DNA from: Lathyrus oleraceus
Lineage: Eukaryota > Streptophyta > Magnoliopsida > Fabales > Fabaceae
NCBI RefSeq assembly: GCF_024323335.1
Contig: NC_066583.1
Span: 365,673,877 to 365,737,876 of the forward strand
Length of the DNA: 64,000 nucleotides
Direction: 5' to 3'
Shown here in pieces: positions 10,596 to 21,240 of this stretch. Positions within the stretch are counted from its first letter, which is position 1. Each line of letters opens with the position of its first letter. The translations under genes were made by a program, and so were the position numbers. The notes beneath the pieces are model-generated. The model had not been told where the DNA came from. It did no database searches and saw only the letters and a list, made by a program, of their open reading frames with translations.

Positions 10596-11729
10596 TCACC
10601 TAATAGCCTGATCTTTTCTCAACAATTTGAATATTGGGTCACACGTGGCTGTTAGGTGAGAGATGAACCTTGTAATGTAGTTCAACCTCCCTAAGAAACC
10701 ACGAACTTGTTTCTCTGTTCTTGGCTCAGGCATTTCCTGTATCGCTTTCACTTTGGCCGGATCCACCTCAATCCCTTTTCCGCTAACAACAAAACCCAGT
10801 AGTTTTCCAGATCTCACCCCAAAAGTACACTTGTTCGGATTAAGCCTTAGCTTGAATTTCCTCAAACGCTCAAACAGTTTCTGCAAATTCACCAAATGTT
10901 CTTCTTCTGTCTGAGATTTGGCAATCATATCATCAACATAAACCTCGATTTCATGATGAATCATATCATGGAACAGAGTCACCATCGCTCGCTGATATGT
11001 TGCTCCGGCATTTTTCAGACCAAACGACATCACCTTGTAGCAGAAGGTGCCCCATGGGGTTATGAATGTTGTCTTCTCCATGTCTTCTGGTGCCATCTTA
11101 ATTTGATTATAGCCAGAAAAGCCATCCAAGAAGGAGAATACCGAGAACTGAGCCGTGTTATCCACCAAAACGTCAATGTGAGGTAAGGGGAAATCATCTT
11201 TAGGACTAGCCCTGTTCAGATCCCGGTAGTTAACACACATCCGTACCTTTCCATCCTTCTTAGGTACCGGAACAATATTTGCAACCCATGGCGGATAATT
11301 TGTGACTGCTAGAAACCCTGCATCCAACTGTTTTTGCACTTCTTCCTTTATCTTGACAGCCATCTCTGGTTTTGTTCTTCTGAGCTTCTGCTTGACCGGA
11401 GGACAACCTTCTTTGAGCGGAAAGCGATGTACCACGATGTCTGTGTCAAGCCATGGCATGTCCTGATAAGACCAAGCGAAGATGTCAACATACTCTTGCA
11501 GCAATTCAATCAACCCCTTCTTCACATTGTCTTCCAAAACAGCCCCTATCTTGATTTCTCTCTTGGCGTCCTCGGTGCCGAGATTAATCACTTCAACAGA
11601 CTCTTGATGCGGTTGAATGACCCTTTCCTCTTGTTTTAATAACCTGGTAAGTTCTTCAAGGAGTTCACAGTCTTCATCACCCTCTTCTTCAGCTTGAAAG
11701 ATTGGATTTTCAAAGTCGAAGCGAGCCAT
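10596..11729 (-). pseudogene. Reverse transcriptase of element 1 pol, terminal nonsense codon
   Basis: The Ty3-gypsy RT copies element RNA to DNA. From the Met at 11729 (MARFDFENPIFQAEEEG) the frame is open to a TGA at 10596-10598. Visible motifs are WVANIVPVPKKDGKVRMCVNYRDLN, shown here only as positions about 11290-11215, then FLDGFSGYNQI, TPWGTFCYKVMSFGLKNAG, the catalytic YVDDMIAKS, and FLGRLNYITRFI. The stop sits in AIR-stop-NDDCQ, where element 2 has VWNDECQ. So TGG became TGA and pol is cut just before RNase H. The open frame extends upstream to 11822, but the conserved part begins near 11760, probably at a splice junction. The RT core itself looks intact. Confidence 0.93.
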
Positions 11730-12005
11730 AGCAGAACCGTTATCAATAGGATCCGGTGATGTGCATCTGCATGAGTGATGGTATGTGCTTATGAGTGTGA
11801 AAAAAAAGTGGAAACTAAACAAAACATTGCCATTTTTTTTTGAAAAACTGCAAAAATAGAAAGACAGGGAACGAAATATTTGAATGCAAAAAGACGTCCT
11901 TTATTTATGATAAAAAATGCAAGTGTCACATAGATGAGCCCTACAATGAGTCATTATGCCCTGGCAGAACGTAAGACTTGGATATGCATGAATAAACAAA
12001 GAAAA
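11730..12005 (-). other. Spacer between gag and RT (candidate intron end); no protease
   Basis: Ogre elements are known for an intron between gag-pro and RT. Here only about 275 bp separate the gag stop and the RT start, with stops and a pyrimidine-rich stretch. On the minus strand CTCATGCAG just before 11766 is a plausible acceptor, leading into coding text DPIDNGSA, which is conserved as DPVGNDSA in element 2. No D[ST]G protease motif is seen in any frame. The exact intron is inference. Confidence 0.45.
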
Positions 12006-13628
12006 TTACTCCTCCAGACAAGTGGCTTGGACAATCTCCTCAGAAGACCAATTAATGAGAACTTCACCCGGGATCCTCGGACGCACCCAGTTATCGATGT
12101 CGCAATCACTATCCCCATCTTCATTGTTGACCGCAGAGACTAATTTGACTTCTCCTTCAACCATGTTAACGTTGGCTCCACCATGTTGGGGCATGGGATT
12201 GTTGACGACATTAGGAGCTGGTGCAAAGTTAACGGCCTTTGAATCAATGAGGTCCTGAACTACGTGCTTAAAAGCTTTGCAGTTCTCAATATTGTGGCCA
12301 GGTGCCCCAGAGTGGAAGCTACACCTAGCGTTGGCGTCATAACCCACCGGAAGCCTACCAACGGGAGGAGCCAGAGTGCGCAACTGCACAAGTTGTAGTT
12401 GTTGAAGACTAGAAAGCAACTGAGCGTACGACATTGGAAGAGTGTCGAAACGCCGGTCCATCGTCCTTGGCCTCGGTTGATAGGCGGGTCTGTTACCCGG
12501 TTGTTGTGGTTGGTACTGAGCTGGTTGACGCTGTGGTTGTTGTTGTTGTAGTGGTGCTGCAGCTGGAATGGTCACAGCCGCAACATACGGTTGCTGATGA
12601 TAGTTCTGAAAGTTATTCCTCTGGTTATCCCTGTTCTGATAATAAGATATGGCACTTGCATCCCCTTCTCTCCTCTTCTGTCCCTGAATGAACGGCTTCT
12701 TCACCCATGATGAGGATCCACCTCCACTCTGGGTCTTGTATGTCCTCAGGTAATTCTCCACCCTCTCTCTGGTAGAGACTACATCAGTAAAATTAGAGGC
12801 ATTGCAACCCACCAGGCGCTCCAAATAAGGTCCTGGCAGAGTGTTCATGAACATGTTAGCCATTTCCTTCTCCAACATAGGAGGTTGAACACGGGAAGCT
12901 GTCTCCCTCCAGCGTTGAGCGTATTCCCTGAAGCACGCATTGCCTTTAAGAGACAGATTTTGAAGTTGAGTTTTGTCTGGAGCCATGTCTGCATTATACT
13001 GATACTGCTTCACGAAAGCCTCAGCCAAATCCCTCAAGCAACGGATGTGGGCTCTGTCCAGCCTCATATACCATTCCAGGGATGCCCCAGCTAGGCTGTC
13101 CTGGAAAAAGTACATAAGCAACTTTTCGTCATCGGAGTATGCAACCATTTTACGGAAATAGGCTTGCACATGGGTCTTCGGGCAAGAGTTTCCATTGTAT
13201 TTGTCAAATATCGGGACCTTGAATTTCGGTGGCACTCTCACACCTGGGACCAGCCCCAAGTCAACAACATCTACTCCCAGAGGATTCTGTCCTTCCACTG
13301 CCTTCAACCTCTCTTCCAATCTTCTAAACATGGGGTCGACACCATGACCCATACCAAAGTCTTCCTGAAGCAGGGGGAACTGATCGTCCTGATCATCATG
13401 AACGGGCTGTTGACCGGAGGTGACATGTAGGATTGGGATAGGCCCCGGTCCATTGGGTCCATTAGCCTCTCCAGCTGGAGGATCAGTCACCGTCTCTGGT
13501 TGAGCAGGGGGATTCCTCTGTATCATCTGCCTGAGCTCTTGCTGTCCCTGAGCCACCCCTTGAACCACATCCATGAATTGATTCATGCGGATTTTCATCT
13601 CGGCGAACTCTGCCTGTAGGCTTTCCAT
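12006..13628 (-). CDS. gag: Ogre/Tat Gag polyprotein, 540 aa
   Basis: Gag is the structural protein of the retrotransposon particle. The frame is intact from ATG at 13628. Residues 1-45 look like a coiled-coil start (MESLQAEFAEMKIRMNQF). Residues about 130-300 form a Retrotrans_gag capsid domain (PPKFKVPIFDKYNG, SLAGASLEWYMRL, FREYAQRW). A Gln/Pro-rich linker follows at about 330-390. The C-terminal CSFHSGAPGHNIENCKAF is the Cys/His motif typical of this lineage in place of a standard CCHC knuckle. The protein ends DSDCDIDNWVRPRIPGE... and then a stop. Relatives continue into protease at this point, while this one and the copy at 61938 both stop soon after the same acidic DxDxDxW motif. The leader lies upstream and RT 280 bp downstream. 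Confidence 0.93.
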   Translation of the reverse strand: MESLQAEFAEMKIRMNQFMDVVQGVAQGQQELRQMIQRNPPAQPETVTDPPAGEANGPNGPGPIPILHVTSGQQPVHDDQDDQFPLLQEDFGMGHGVDPMFRRLEERLKAVEGQNPLGVDVVDLGLVPGVRVPPKFKVPIFDKYNGNSCPKTHVQAYFRKMVAYSDDEKLLMYFFQDSLAGASLEWYMRLDRAHIRCLRDLAEAFVKQYQYNADMAPDKTQLQNLSLKGNACFREYAQRWRETASRVQPPMLEKEMANMFMNTLPGPYLERLVGCNASNFTDVVSTRERVENYLRTYKTQSGGGSSSWVKKPFIQGQKRREGDASAISYYQNRDNQRNNFQNYHQQPYVAAVTIPAAAPLQQQQPQRQPAQYQPQQPGNRPAYQPRPRTMDRRFDTLPMSYAQLLSSLQQLQLVQLRTLAPPVGRLPVGYDANARCSFHSGAPGHNIENCKAFKHVVQDLIDSKAVNFAPAPNVVNNPMPQHGGANVNMVEGEVKLVSAVNNEDGDSDCDIDNWVRPRIPGEVLINWSSEEIVQATCLEE

Positions 13629-14836
13629 TACTCTCTGTTGGTTTCTGTAGGTACCGTACCGGTGAATGCCTGGGTCAGCTATCCTGCTGATGGAACACCA
13701 AACAAACTGAGAACACTGTGGCGGTACCTGTTATGCAAGAAATGCTAATGAATATGTAAATGCAATGACATGTTTATCAATTCCAAAGGTATTCTACCCC
13801 CTTGATTCCAGTCTCTCACTAGATAAACGATGTAAAAAAAAAGACTAAGTCGTTGATGAGAACCAAGAAAATTCCGACTAGAATCAAGTAGAAGATATAA
13901 ACCCCACAGAAATGGATAAACATGTGTGAATGATTATGAATGCAAAATGATGTGATGCAAAATGATGTGAATGCAGTGCAGTGGCATGGGAATCAGGATC
14001 GCTGTATCTGCTTGAACATCTGTCAGGTTGCACTATCTGGAGAGAAATTAAGAGCACACCAAACAAAGGTCATGGGATGGATCATGTTATCCTTAATATC
14101 AACCATCCATTTTGGTGGATTATGGTTTATACCTTATCAACACACAAGTTTCATTGATATTAAGGATACCTGATCGGATCAACCATGAATCAAGGGTTTG
14201 TTGTAAGTCACGAGCATGGAGTTTAGGTTAAGAACCACCCAAAAGGAGTGTACTAAGGTTTAAACCTGCCATACATGTTCTACAAAAGGTTCCCATAGTC
14301 ATAATCCCATCTTTTGGATATTATCGGAGGAACGACTACTCGTATTCCAAAAATATTCTCAAGAGAGACTCTTATGAGTGTAGTATCGCGTAACAATCGT
14401 ATCAAATCTTACACTTGAACGACTTTCGCACTACGTCCTACGAATAGGCCAAGATGGGTTTGGTAAACTAAGGTCCTCGGCTTCTAAGGTCTATATTGGA
14501 AAAAGTAATGTCTAACCACAACTTACTTGTGTGACATTATTGATCTCAACATGACCTCCACCAAGTGAATGGGCTTGCAAGTCAACTTGCTAAGGAATAA
14601 CTCCACACAAGTTGACAAGACTATGCCATTCTCCTATCCTAAGTGCACTCGAGTTCGGGTATAGAACTCATCTCACAAAGATCACCAAGCAGCCATAGCT
14701 AGCCAACAGATACAGCAATGATATGTACACAATGCAATAAGGTAAAGCAGGTAAATAAATAACTGTACAAAAGCATGAACACCCAATAAACAAACAAACT
14801 ACAAAAACTAGGAGGGACTCGCTTAGGGAAACCGGG
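13629..14836 (-). other. 5' leader of element 1
   Basis: 1.2 kb between the primer-binding site and gag, without a convincing gene. Parts match the leader of element 2 (62451-63339): GAGTGTAGTATCG at about 14374 and 62956. It contains a strong hairpin (14088-14168). It may hold packaging and translation signals (inference). Confidence 0.75.
14088..14168. repeat. 15-bp perfect inverted repeat in the leader
   Basis: TATCCTTAATATCAA (14088-14102) pairs with TTGATATTAAGGATA (14154-14168) around a 51-nt loop. Within the loop AACCAT (14101-14106) and ATGGTT (14122-14127) form a smaller, alternative stem. Confidence 0.9.
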
Positions 14837-14854
14837 TCCCCAGTAGAATCGCCA
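14837..14854 (-). other. Primer-binding site of element 1
   Basis: On the minus strand TGGCGATTCTACTGGGGA starts 2 nt after the 5' LTR end. The site of element 2 is the same except at two positions. This TGGCGACTC..GCTGGGGA type is the tRNA-Arg-like site reported for Ogre elements. The tRNA assignment is recalled, not tested. Confidence 0.85.
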
Positions 14855-16292
14855 ATTGTCACAACCTGAAAAATACAGTGTGCAAAAAAACAACCGGCGA
14901 AAGAAAATGAAAGAAGAGTCGCCACCGTGCGTTATTTATCCCAAAGGAGGGAAAGGAAACGCTCGAAGTAAACCTGAAAAGAGGAAAGGAAAAGACAAGG
15001 TCTCGCAACCAAATCTTGGGTTCGGGAGTCGGTTATGCGAAGGGAAGGTATTAGCACCCCTACACATCCGTAGTACTCTACGGGATCCACTTTTGTAGTT
15101 CTTTCCTAAAGGGTGTGAGTTTATCTTGTGCTGTTTACTAAAAAGGGGTTAAATGAAAATGACTCGCGCGGATGTCGCATTTACTGCATACGTATCTCAT
15201 CTGAATATGAGAATCAGAGTCTCCGTAGCTCGGCTGACCTATGGGTTAGGGGGATGTGTGCTTGCTAAGACATCGTGTCTTATGCCTACGTATCTCATCT
15301 GGAATGAGAATCAGAGCAAGCCGTAGTTCGGCTAACTACGAGGTTATGGATTGGGTTTTGGACGAACGACGTTACTACGCAATCTACCGGATGCTCGACC
15401 TTTGGAGACTTACTCGCCTGTAGTAGAAGGAGTAAACGTGTGTTTAGGAGAAGAAAAATCAATGAAGGGTTAGGGTTTGGGATGCTCATGCTGAAAGAGT
15501 CCTGGACGAAGGAACCTGTAAAAACAAAATAAACACACAAAAATATTGCCTCCTATCGAGGTCTTCCAGCTAGGAAAGCAGTAAAATGCGGGAAAAATGT
15601 AAAAGTACCACGCAGATAAAGATCCGAAGTAACAACAATTAGAGGAATGGGAAACCCTGAGATCCCTCCAAGCTAACATCATCAAAGAAAGTGGGTCAGT
15701 ACAGGTAACCGGAATGAACCTCCAGGGGGTATCCCACAAATAAAATGGAAAACCATGCAAGTTATCTCTGCAAAAGTCATGTGAGCCCTCACATAAACAA
15801 AACTTAACAAACAGGTTAGAGAAACAAAATAGGGTAACCAAGAGTTGCCCCCAAATCAAAATGTAACCACATGAATCATGCCCTTTCAATTCACAAAAAG
15901 CTCACAAAAAGCAACCAAGGGTATGAGGCCTAAACCTCTTGTCAAACACATGCATCAAAAGGGTATCAAATTCACTCATAATACCTCCTACATTTAGAGC
16001 ATTCAAATTAAAGGCATAAAGATGATGGATATAGGGCAAGCCTGATTGGAGAGATCGGTTGAAATCAAATGGCACGACTGGATTTGCAAACCAATGTTAG
16101 GGTTTGCTTGAGCTGAAAGTGTGTGAGTTAGAATGAACCTTTCAGAGTTGCCTGGAGGTTGCTGCAGATTAATTCTCACTCTCTCTGTCTAGGTTTCTCT
16201 TCAGGTTTTGTCCAGGGTTTTGTTCCAAGGAAACCTCAAAGTGTTTTGCTTCTCTTCCTTTTTCTGTCTGTTTTGTTTCAATGAAACTCTAG

Positions 16293-16300
16293 TATTTATA
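16293..16300 (-). promoter_or_regulatory. LTR TATA box of element 1
   Basis: Minus-strand GGTTATAAATACTAGAG, about 180 bp inside the LTR, would drive the genomic RNA. The copy in the 3' LTR is at 5777-5784. Confidence 0.6.
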
Positions 16301-16359
16301 ACCTAATATTGGTAGCTTAGTGGGCTTTTGAGAGAGGTCTAAGTCCAAGATTTTTTTCT

Positions 16360-16378
16360 TTTATTTATTTATTTATTT

Positions 16379-16419
<41 letters not shown>

Positions 16420-16422
16420 TTT
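16360..16422. repeat. (TTTA)n microsatellite in LTR U3
   Basis: About 15 TTTA units with one interruption. Expanded relative to the partner LTR. Confidence 0.92.
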
Positions 16423-16476
16423 CGTTTTTCGTTTTTTTTTCCGGGAAAAATGAAGGGTAAATTTTGGGGTATTACA

Positions 16477-16481
16477 GATAT
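16477..16481. other. Target-site duplication GATAT (right copy)
   Basis: Perfect copy of 4343-4347, directly after the right LTR. After it the interrupted LTR text resumes (CTCGCTCATCCAAG). Confidence 0.9.
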
Positions 16482-17157
16482 CTCGCTCATCCAAGTTCTC
16501 GCCATTACTCAAAACACATCAAACCAATCAATTTCTTTTCTCGCTGCCGTGCGATTGACTCTTGAACCTTTTCTCAAACGAAAGGTACTTTGTTTCAAAA
16601 CGATGCAAGGCAATGTTTCTCCACCTGTTTTGGGTAGTCCAACAATGTTTTCATCGATTTGACACAGAGTAGCTTTTGCTAAAATCGACCAACAAACAAA
16701 CATTTTTTTACCCAGAACTACGTAAGCCTTGATTTCTCTGTTGAGATACGTAGGAGCAGGATTTGTAAATCTTGTCAGGCCCACTAATAAAAAACTTAGG
16801 TTTAGTCCTTCGTTGAAAATCCAAAAATATTCTCCTATCATGCTTTCTTTCTTTCCCACCTAATAACTTAAAGCCTAACATTTCAAACTAACACTAACGC
16901 GCACAACTAATCTATTGGTTCCCGTTGAGTACAACGGACGTGAGGGGTGCTAATACCTTCCCCTTGCGTAATCGACTCCCGAACCCTGATTTGGTTGCGA
17001 CGACCATGATCATTGTCGTTCTTTCTTGGGTTTTATTGATATTTCCCCTTTCCTTTATAAGAATAAATAAATTTCAGTGGCGACTCTGTTCAGTCCATCA
17101 TTGTGAGCGCGCGATTGCGCTTCTCTAGGTCGTATTCTCATTTCCCGAGGTACGACA
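16482..17157 (+). mobile_element. Plus-strand Ogre-type LTR, right part and 3' terminus
   Basis: Reverse-complement read it starts TGTCGTACCTCGGGAAATGAG and contains GAGTCGCCACTG, GGTTCGGGAGTCGATTACGC and GGTATTAGCACCCCTCACG, like the LTRs at 28500 and 48457. It ends ...TACGACA at 17157. No primer-binding site follows, so this is a 3' LTR or solo LTR. Its left part is 3050-4342. Confidence 0.8.
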
Positions 17158-18010
17158 GACAAGAGATCCAACAAGATTGTTAGATGTATGACAAATAGGA
17201 GATGATTTCATAATTGTTAATTTGGATAACCATGGTCGATCAATTGGTGAGAAAGTTACAATTTGTACTCATTTAATAGGAAATATGGTTATAATGAATC
17301 AATATGCACCCATCAACATCAAAAGTTGGAAGAAAAAAATTCTAAGAAGCTACATGAACGATATGCGGGAAGTAGTAGAGGTATATATTATCATTGCATA
17401 TTTAAATTAATTTTGTGTAGAAAATGGAAGAAGCATGGGTATATATTATGATTGTAAATTTTAATATAACTTATATTTTTTGTTTAACACCTCATTGTGT
17501 AGAGTAAGTTTGAGTTTGTTCCTCCAATAAATGACTTAACACGAGAAATGATAAAATATGAGTTAAATGAGAATTGGAGACAATGGAAGGGTGATATAAA
17601 GGCAATGACATATGACTCGAGTAAAATAAAAGAAGAATTACATCAATAGTATCTGATGATAGGGTTGACAAAGATCAATATCGTGATTTAGTCAATTATT
17701 GGTTCTCCAATGAGAAGTGGAGACATTGGAAGGGTGATCTAAAGGAAATGGTATATGACCTTAGTAAAACAAAAGAAGAAGTTCCATCAATAGTACTTGA
17801 TGGTAGGGTTTAGACAAAGATCAATATATTCATCATTGTTTCTCCAATGAAGGAAAAGTAAGTCATACATGTTATTAGTAAAACATTAAAATGTTTATTA
17901 TTTCGAGTATATAATATTTTATATCAATTTCAGAAAATAAGTAAATTTAATAGGCAAAATTGTTTCAAATTTGAAGATGTTCAATGCATGGATACAAAAA
18001 AATCTCCCAA
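17158..18010 (+). pseudogene. Degraded CACTA TnpA-like (plant transposase_24) fragment
   Basis: Broken frames give DNHGRSIGEKVTICTHLIGNM and INIKSWKKKILRSYM, then (after an intron-like AT-rich gap) KFEFVPPINDLTREMIKYEL and NWRQWKGDIKAMTYDSSK, repeated more weakly at about 17700-17790. This resembles the first domains of plant En/Spm TnpA-like proteins, and the WSAEDQLIEPNGSMLASYIG exon of the CACTA copy at 52007. Several stops and shifts are present. No terminal CACTA motif was found, so the element borders are unknown. Confidence 0.6.
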
Positions 18011-20222
18011 AACTTATTTATGAAACAATTTCTTTATATTTGTTTATATTTCATTTAGACCAAAAAGCCTTCCCCGCCTTTCCACCAAACAAAGGAATCT
18101 TCTAATTATGATGTTGGAGTTATTGCTCTAAGAATATCCAACATCGTCGTAAATTGAGACGACGCTTCCTCCGATAATAACCTCAAAGTCTTGATGAAAT
18201 TTCGAAACAGTAGATCAATCTTGGTGTTTAGCCGATCATGTAATCCTAATACAATTAGTAATTGCTAAAAAATTGTCTAACTTTCATTAATGCTGATTTT
18301 AGCTTAAATAATAAAGAAAATTAGGCTATAAGAGCCTTGGCCCGAAAAACATAAGCTGGTCCAAAACTAACTAATTTATTTTTATTAATTCTGGAACAAA
18401 ATATGATGATTTTACTCTTTTGTACCCCTAATTAGCTTATGTCATAAACATATAACTTATAGTTTTTCCTCTTATCTTTCCAACTCCTTTTAGGACGCGT
18501 CAACCCGATTCTCGTAGCTCAAGTTATGATTTGCACAATGAGAAGGTAACAAACTATAGTTTATTCCTAAAATAAGCAATAGAAATAAAATCAAAGAGAA
18601 TTCAAACTTAAATTAAAAAATATATATTAAAAGAAATCAAAATAACGTGAGAAGTAACAAAATAGTCTTAGCACAAAGAAAAGTATGGTGTATTAAAATA
18701 CACTGATCAAATTTCTTCACACTTGAACTTTTGCACTCCAAGCAAAACTCTAACTTCAAAATTCAAAACAGATTAAAAACAAAAAAAACAAAAAAAAACA
18801 AAAACTGAACATGTGATTTCAAAGATTTCCAAGGTCAGATAGGGGTAAGAAAATTCTCATTCTAAGCTTCAAGGAATATGGAATTAGTGAGTAACTTCGT
18901 GTGACAGTCAAAGCAAATAAGAGGACAATTTACCAAAGAATACATCATAAGTGGAAAGATCCTCACATGATATAAATATCCGCTCACTCTCAATTGTTTA
19001 GGTTATTTGTTTACACTCAAAACACATCTTGAAAGGTAGCACTAGCATAATCTTGAAAAGACTCTAACATCCACAATTGAAATACATGCACATAAAGATC
19101 AAAAGGGATTTATTCAGGTTGTAACGAGGCTAAGGTACTGGTAGGATAAATTCTAAGGGGTATTATGCTAAAATTTAAAGGAACAAAAGATAATTTAAGG
19201 AGATTGTGGGAGTTGAACTAAGTAATAATTCATTCACTTTTCAGTACCTTCTTTGCAACCATTTGCTTTTCTCTTTGCTTTTTTTTTCTCTTTCTAAAAG
19301 GAATACAATAAGAACATGAATTATCTTCCTTCTTTCTTTTCTTTTTCTATTTTTTTCTTTTCTTTCTATTTTATTTCTCTGCCAAGTTTTGAAATATCAT
19401 AACTATATTAATTCAACCCAACAAAACCCCAAAACACAATTCTTTCAACCCTTTAAATAGGGTAATAACATTGTTTTTCACTTCTAGCATTATAACGAGT
19501 TTCAAACAAAGAATGGGATAAATAGGCTCAATGGGGATTCAAACAATGGATGAAATTTATAAGATTGTATTTTTAGGCTAAGTGGCTAAAAATAAAATAG
19601 AAACAACTTGCCTTTATCATATCAATATGCACGAGTAAACAAACAATTTCAAAAAGAGTTAGATCAAGTTCTAGAGAATTACAGACATGAGTGAAATCAC
19701 ACAAGAAAGAAAGAAATGGATTTTTGTATGTTATCCATTATAAGGCTCAAAATATCACAAAGGAAATTGATCAACCATAAATAATGCATAATTTAGAAAT
19801 TAGTCTACTTTATCATACTGAGAATATAAAGAAAGTCAATCACATCACACTATGAATCTTTAGTCAAGAGAAGAGACAAAATTAGTTACACACACAATCT
19901 TAAAAACCAACTAAAAAGCATGCATAATTTGTTTTAAGAAAACAAAATAAGAAAAATAAATGGCATCCCTCCCGCACACTTAAAACACACATTGTCCCCA
20001 ATGAAAGACACAAGTATAAAATAAGAGAGGGGAGAAAGAGGAAAGAACACACCCGAGGAGTCAAGGCAGATATATGACTGCATAAGTAGTCTTTCCTAAT
20101 GAGAGCTCTTCTATAGTTTCCTCTTCCAATGTGGGACTCTCATGGAATAACTTAAGGAAATGCCCATTTACTTTGAAATTTTTATCATTGCATTCGCTTT
20201 TTATTCTAGGATCAAAGAAGAT
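18011..20222 (-). other. Athila-like post-pol / LTR-like noncoding region
   Basis: AT-rich, with no reliable gene. The stretch at 19960-20000 (CCCTCCCGCACACTTAAAAC) resembles the region after pol in legume Athila-type elements, and 18380-18540 resembles their LTR text. It directly abuts the deleted RT fragment at 20223, which implies that the rest of pol was lost. The assignment rests on remembered sequence style and is weak. Confidence 0.35.
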
Positions 20223-20767
20223 TCATCTATAGGTATAAGTGTCGTATGAGCAATTGAAAGTGGTCTTCTCTTTGTCCTCTAGTGAAATATAGATCTCATT
20301 TTTCACTAAATCCAAAATCAAGTGTTTAAGCCGCCTTTGAGGATGCCTCACTGCTTTTTCTCCATCTTCAAGTAAGATTCTATGCATACCCATGGACGGA
20401 CTAATACCAAAAATGTCAGCCAAGGTCCAATCAATTGTCTTTATATGTTTCCTTAATACATGTAACATCTTTTTTCATGTTCATATTCATATTCAAGTTT
20501 AGGTAAAAAATTTACAAAATTTTTTTCTTCAAATTCTAAAAATGCATACTTTAAATTTGAAAGAAGTGGCTTAAGCTCTAAAGCAGATTGTTGCTCAATG
20601 AATGGCCAAATTTTGGCAGTAGGAACTACATTTACATATGCAACATCAACTTTGTCAGTAGAAATATCAGAAGAAATATCAACCTGTAAGGTAGCTTCAA
20701 TTTCAGCACAAACTGAACATAAGTGAGTATCAGTATGAACATCACAAGTGTCATCAAAATCAGACAA
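20223..20767 (-). pseudogene. Athila-type Ty3-gypsy RT fragment with internal deletion
   Basis: The upstream frame (from 20767) reads SALELKPLLSNLKYAFLEFEEKN, and the next, overlapping frame reads VLRKHIKTIDWTLADIFGIS, MHRILLEDGEKAVRHPQRRL and LDLVKNEI. This is the N-terminal part of Athila RT. It then jumps to LEDKEKTTFNCSYDTYTYR, a motif that normally lies about 90 residues later, so the central fingers/palm region is deleted. The two frames differ by a shift near 20460. No catalytic YxDD remains. Gag and most of pol are missing between this and the primer-site relic at 21221. Confidence 0.75.
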
Positions 20768-21220
20768 AGAAAGGAAATCAACAAAAAGTAAATCAGGTGT
20801 AGCAAGTTATCTTAAGGTTCTATTTTGATCATGCATGATATGATTATCGAATTCAAAATTAAGATTAAATCAATACATAATCAAATAAAATACAATAAAA
20901 TATGATTAATAAAATCAAATCAACACAGAATCAAATAAAATCACAATCAAATATTACTAGTAAAATTTAAAGAAAAACTATTAAAATAAAATCTTAAAAT
21001 TAGGAAACTATGACTAAAAATAAAATAAAGAATCTACAATTTTTTTTGGATTTTTATTTAGAATATGAAAACAAAAAATAAGTCAAATAAAATAGAAAAA
21101 TGAAGAATTTGCGATTTTGAGGGTTAAAATCCCCTAGAAATCATCAAACAAAAACAAAAACAAAACAAATTGCTAACAATACTCTAAACTAGGATTCTAA
21201 GTTGGCTAATATCAACAGAG

Positions 21221-21240
21221 AGTCACTGGCAATGATGCCA
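21221..21240 (-). other. Decayed Athila primer-binding site
   Basis: Minus-strand TGGCATCATTGCCAGTGACT matches the Athila-type site TGGCGCCGTTGCCGGGGACT (recalled) at 15 of 20 positions. Four of the five changes are C-to-T or G-to-A. It lies 450 bp before the RT fragment on the same strand, so gag has been lost. An LTR would start just to the right (about 21249). Confidence 0.45.

Larger units (their letters stand above)
4348..16476 (-). mobile_element. Ogre/Tat-lineage Ty3-gypsy retrotransposon, 12.1 kb, full-length but inactive ('element 1')
   Basis: The element is transcribed on the minus strand. In order it has: 5' LTR 14857-16476, primer-binding site 14837-14854, leader, gag 13628-12006, short spacer, RT, RNase H, integrase to 8291, long 3' UTR with hairpins and a 68-bp array, 3' LTR 4348-5938. 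The RT-RH-RH-INT order with a second archaeal-type RNase H is the Tat-clade hallmark (established knowledge). It is smaller than the pea Ogre elements described at about 22 kb, and has no extra ORF before gag. No aspartic protease is seen between gag and RT. Pol carries three in-frame stops and one frameshift. The LTRs differ by about 3-4% in the first 350 bp by eye, so it is not very recent. Confidence 0.93.
14857..16476 (-). repeat. 5' LTR of element 1 (1620 bp)
   Basis: Ends are TGT...ACA on both strands. It matches 4348-5938, with about 14 differences in the first 345 bp (by eye). A block GAGTCGCCACCG...GGTTCGGGAGTC..GGTATTAGCACCCC near its 3' end (minus-strand sense) also occurs in the LTRs at 16900, 28500, 48457, 55235 and 63362, and marks the lineage. 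Confidence 0.95.

Noticed and set aside
8291..11822. Integrated plant pararetrovirus
   Set aside because: A canonical integrase, a second RNase H, LTRs and a 5-bp duplication identify a Ty3-gypsy element.
9092..13430. Plus-strand open frames of 60-108 codons across 8229-13430
   Set aside because: They are antisense shadows of gag and pol on the minus strand, with no similarity of their own.
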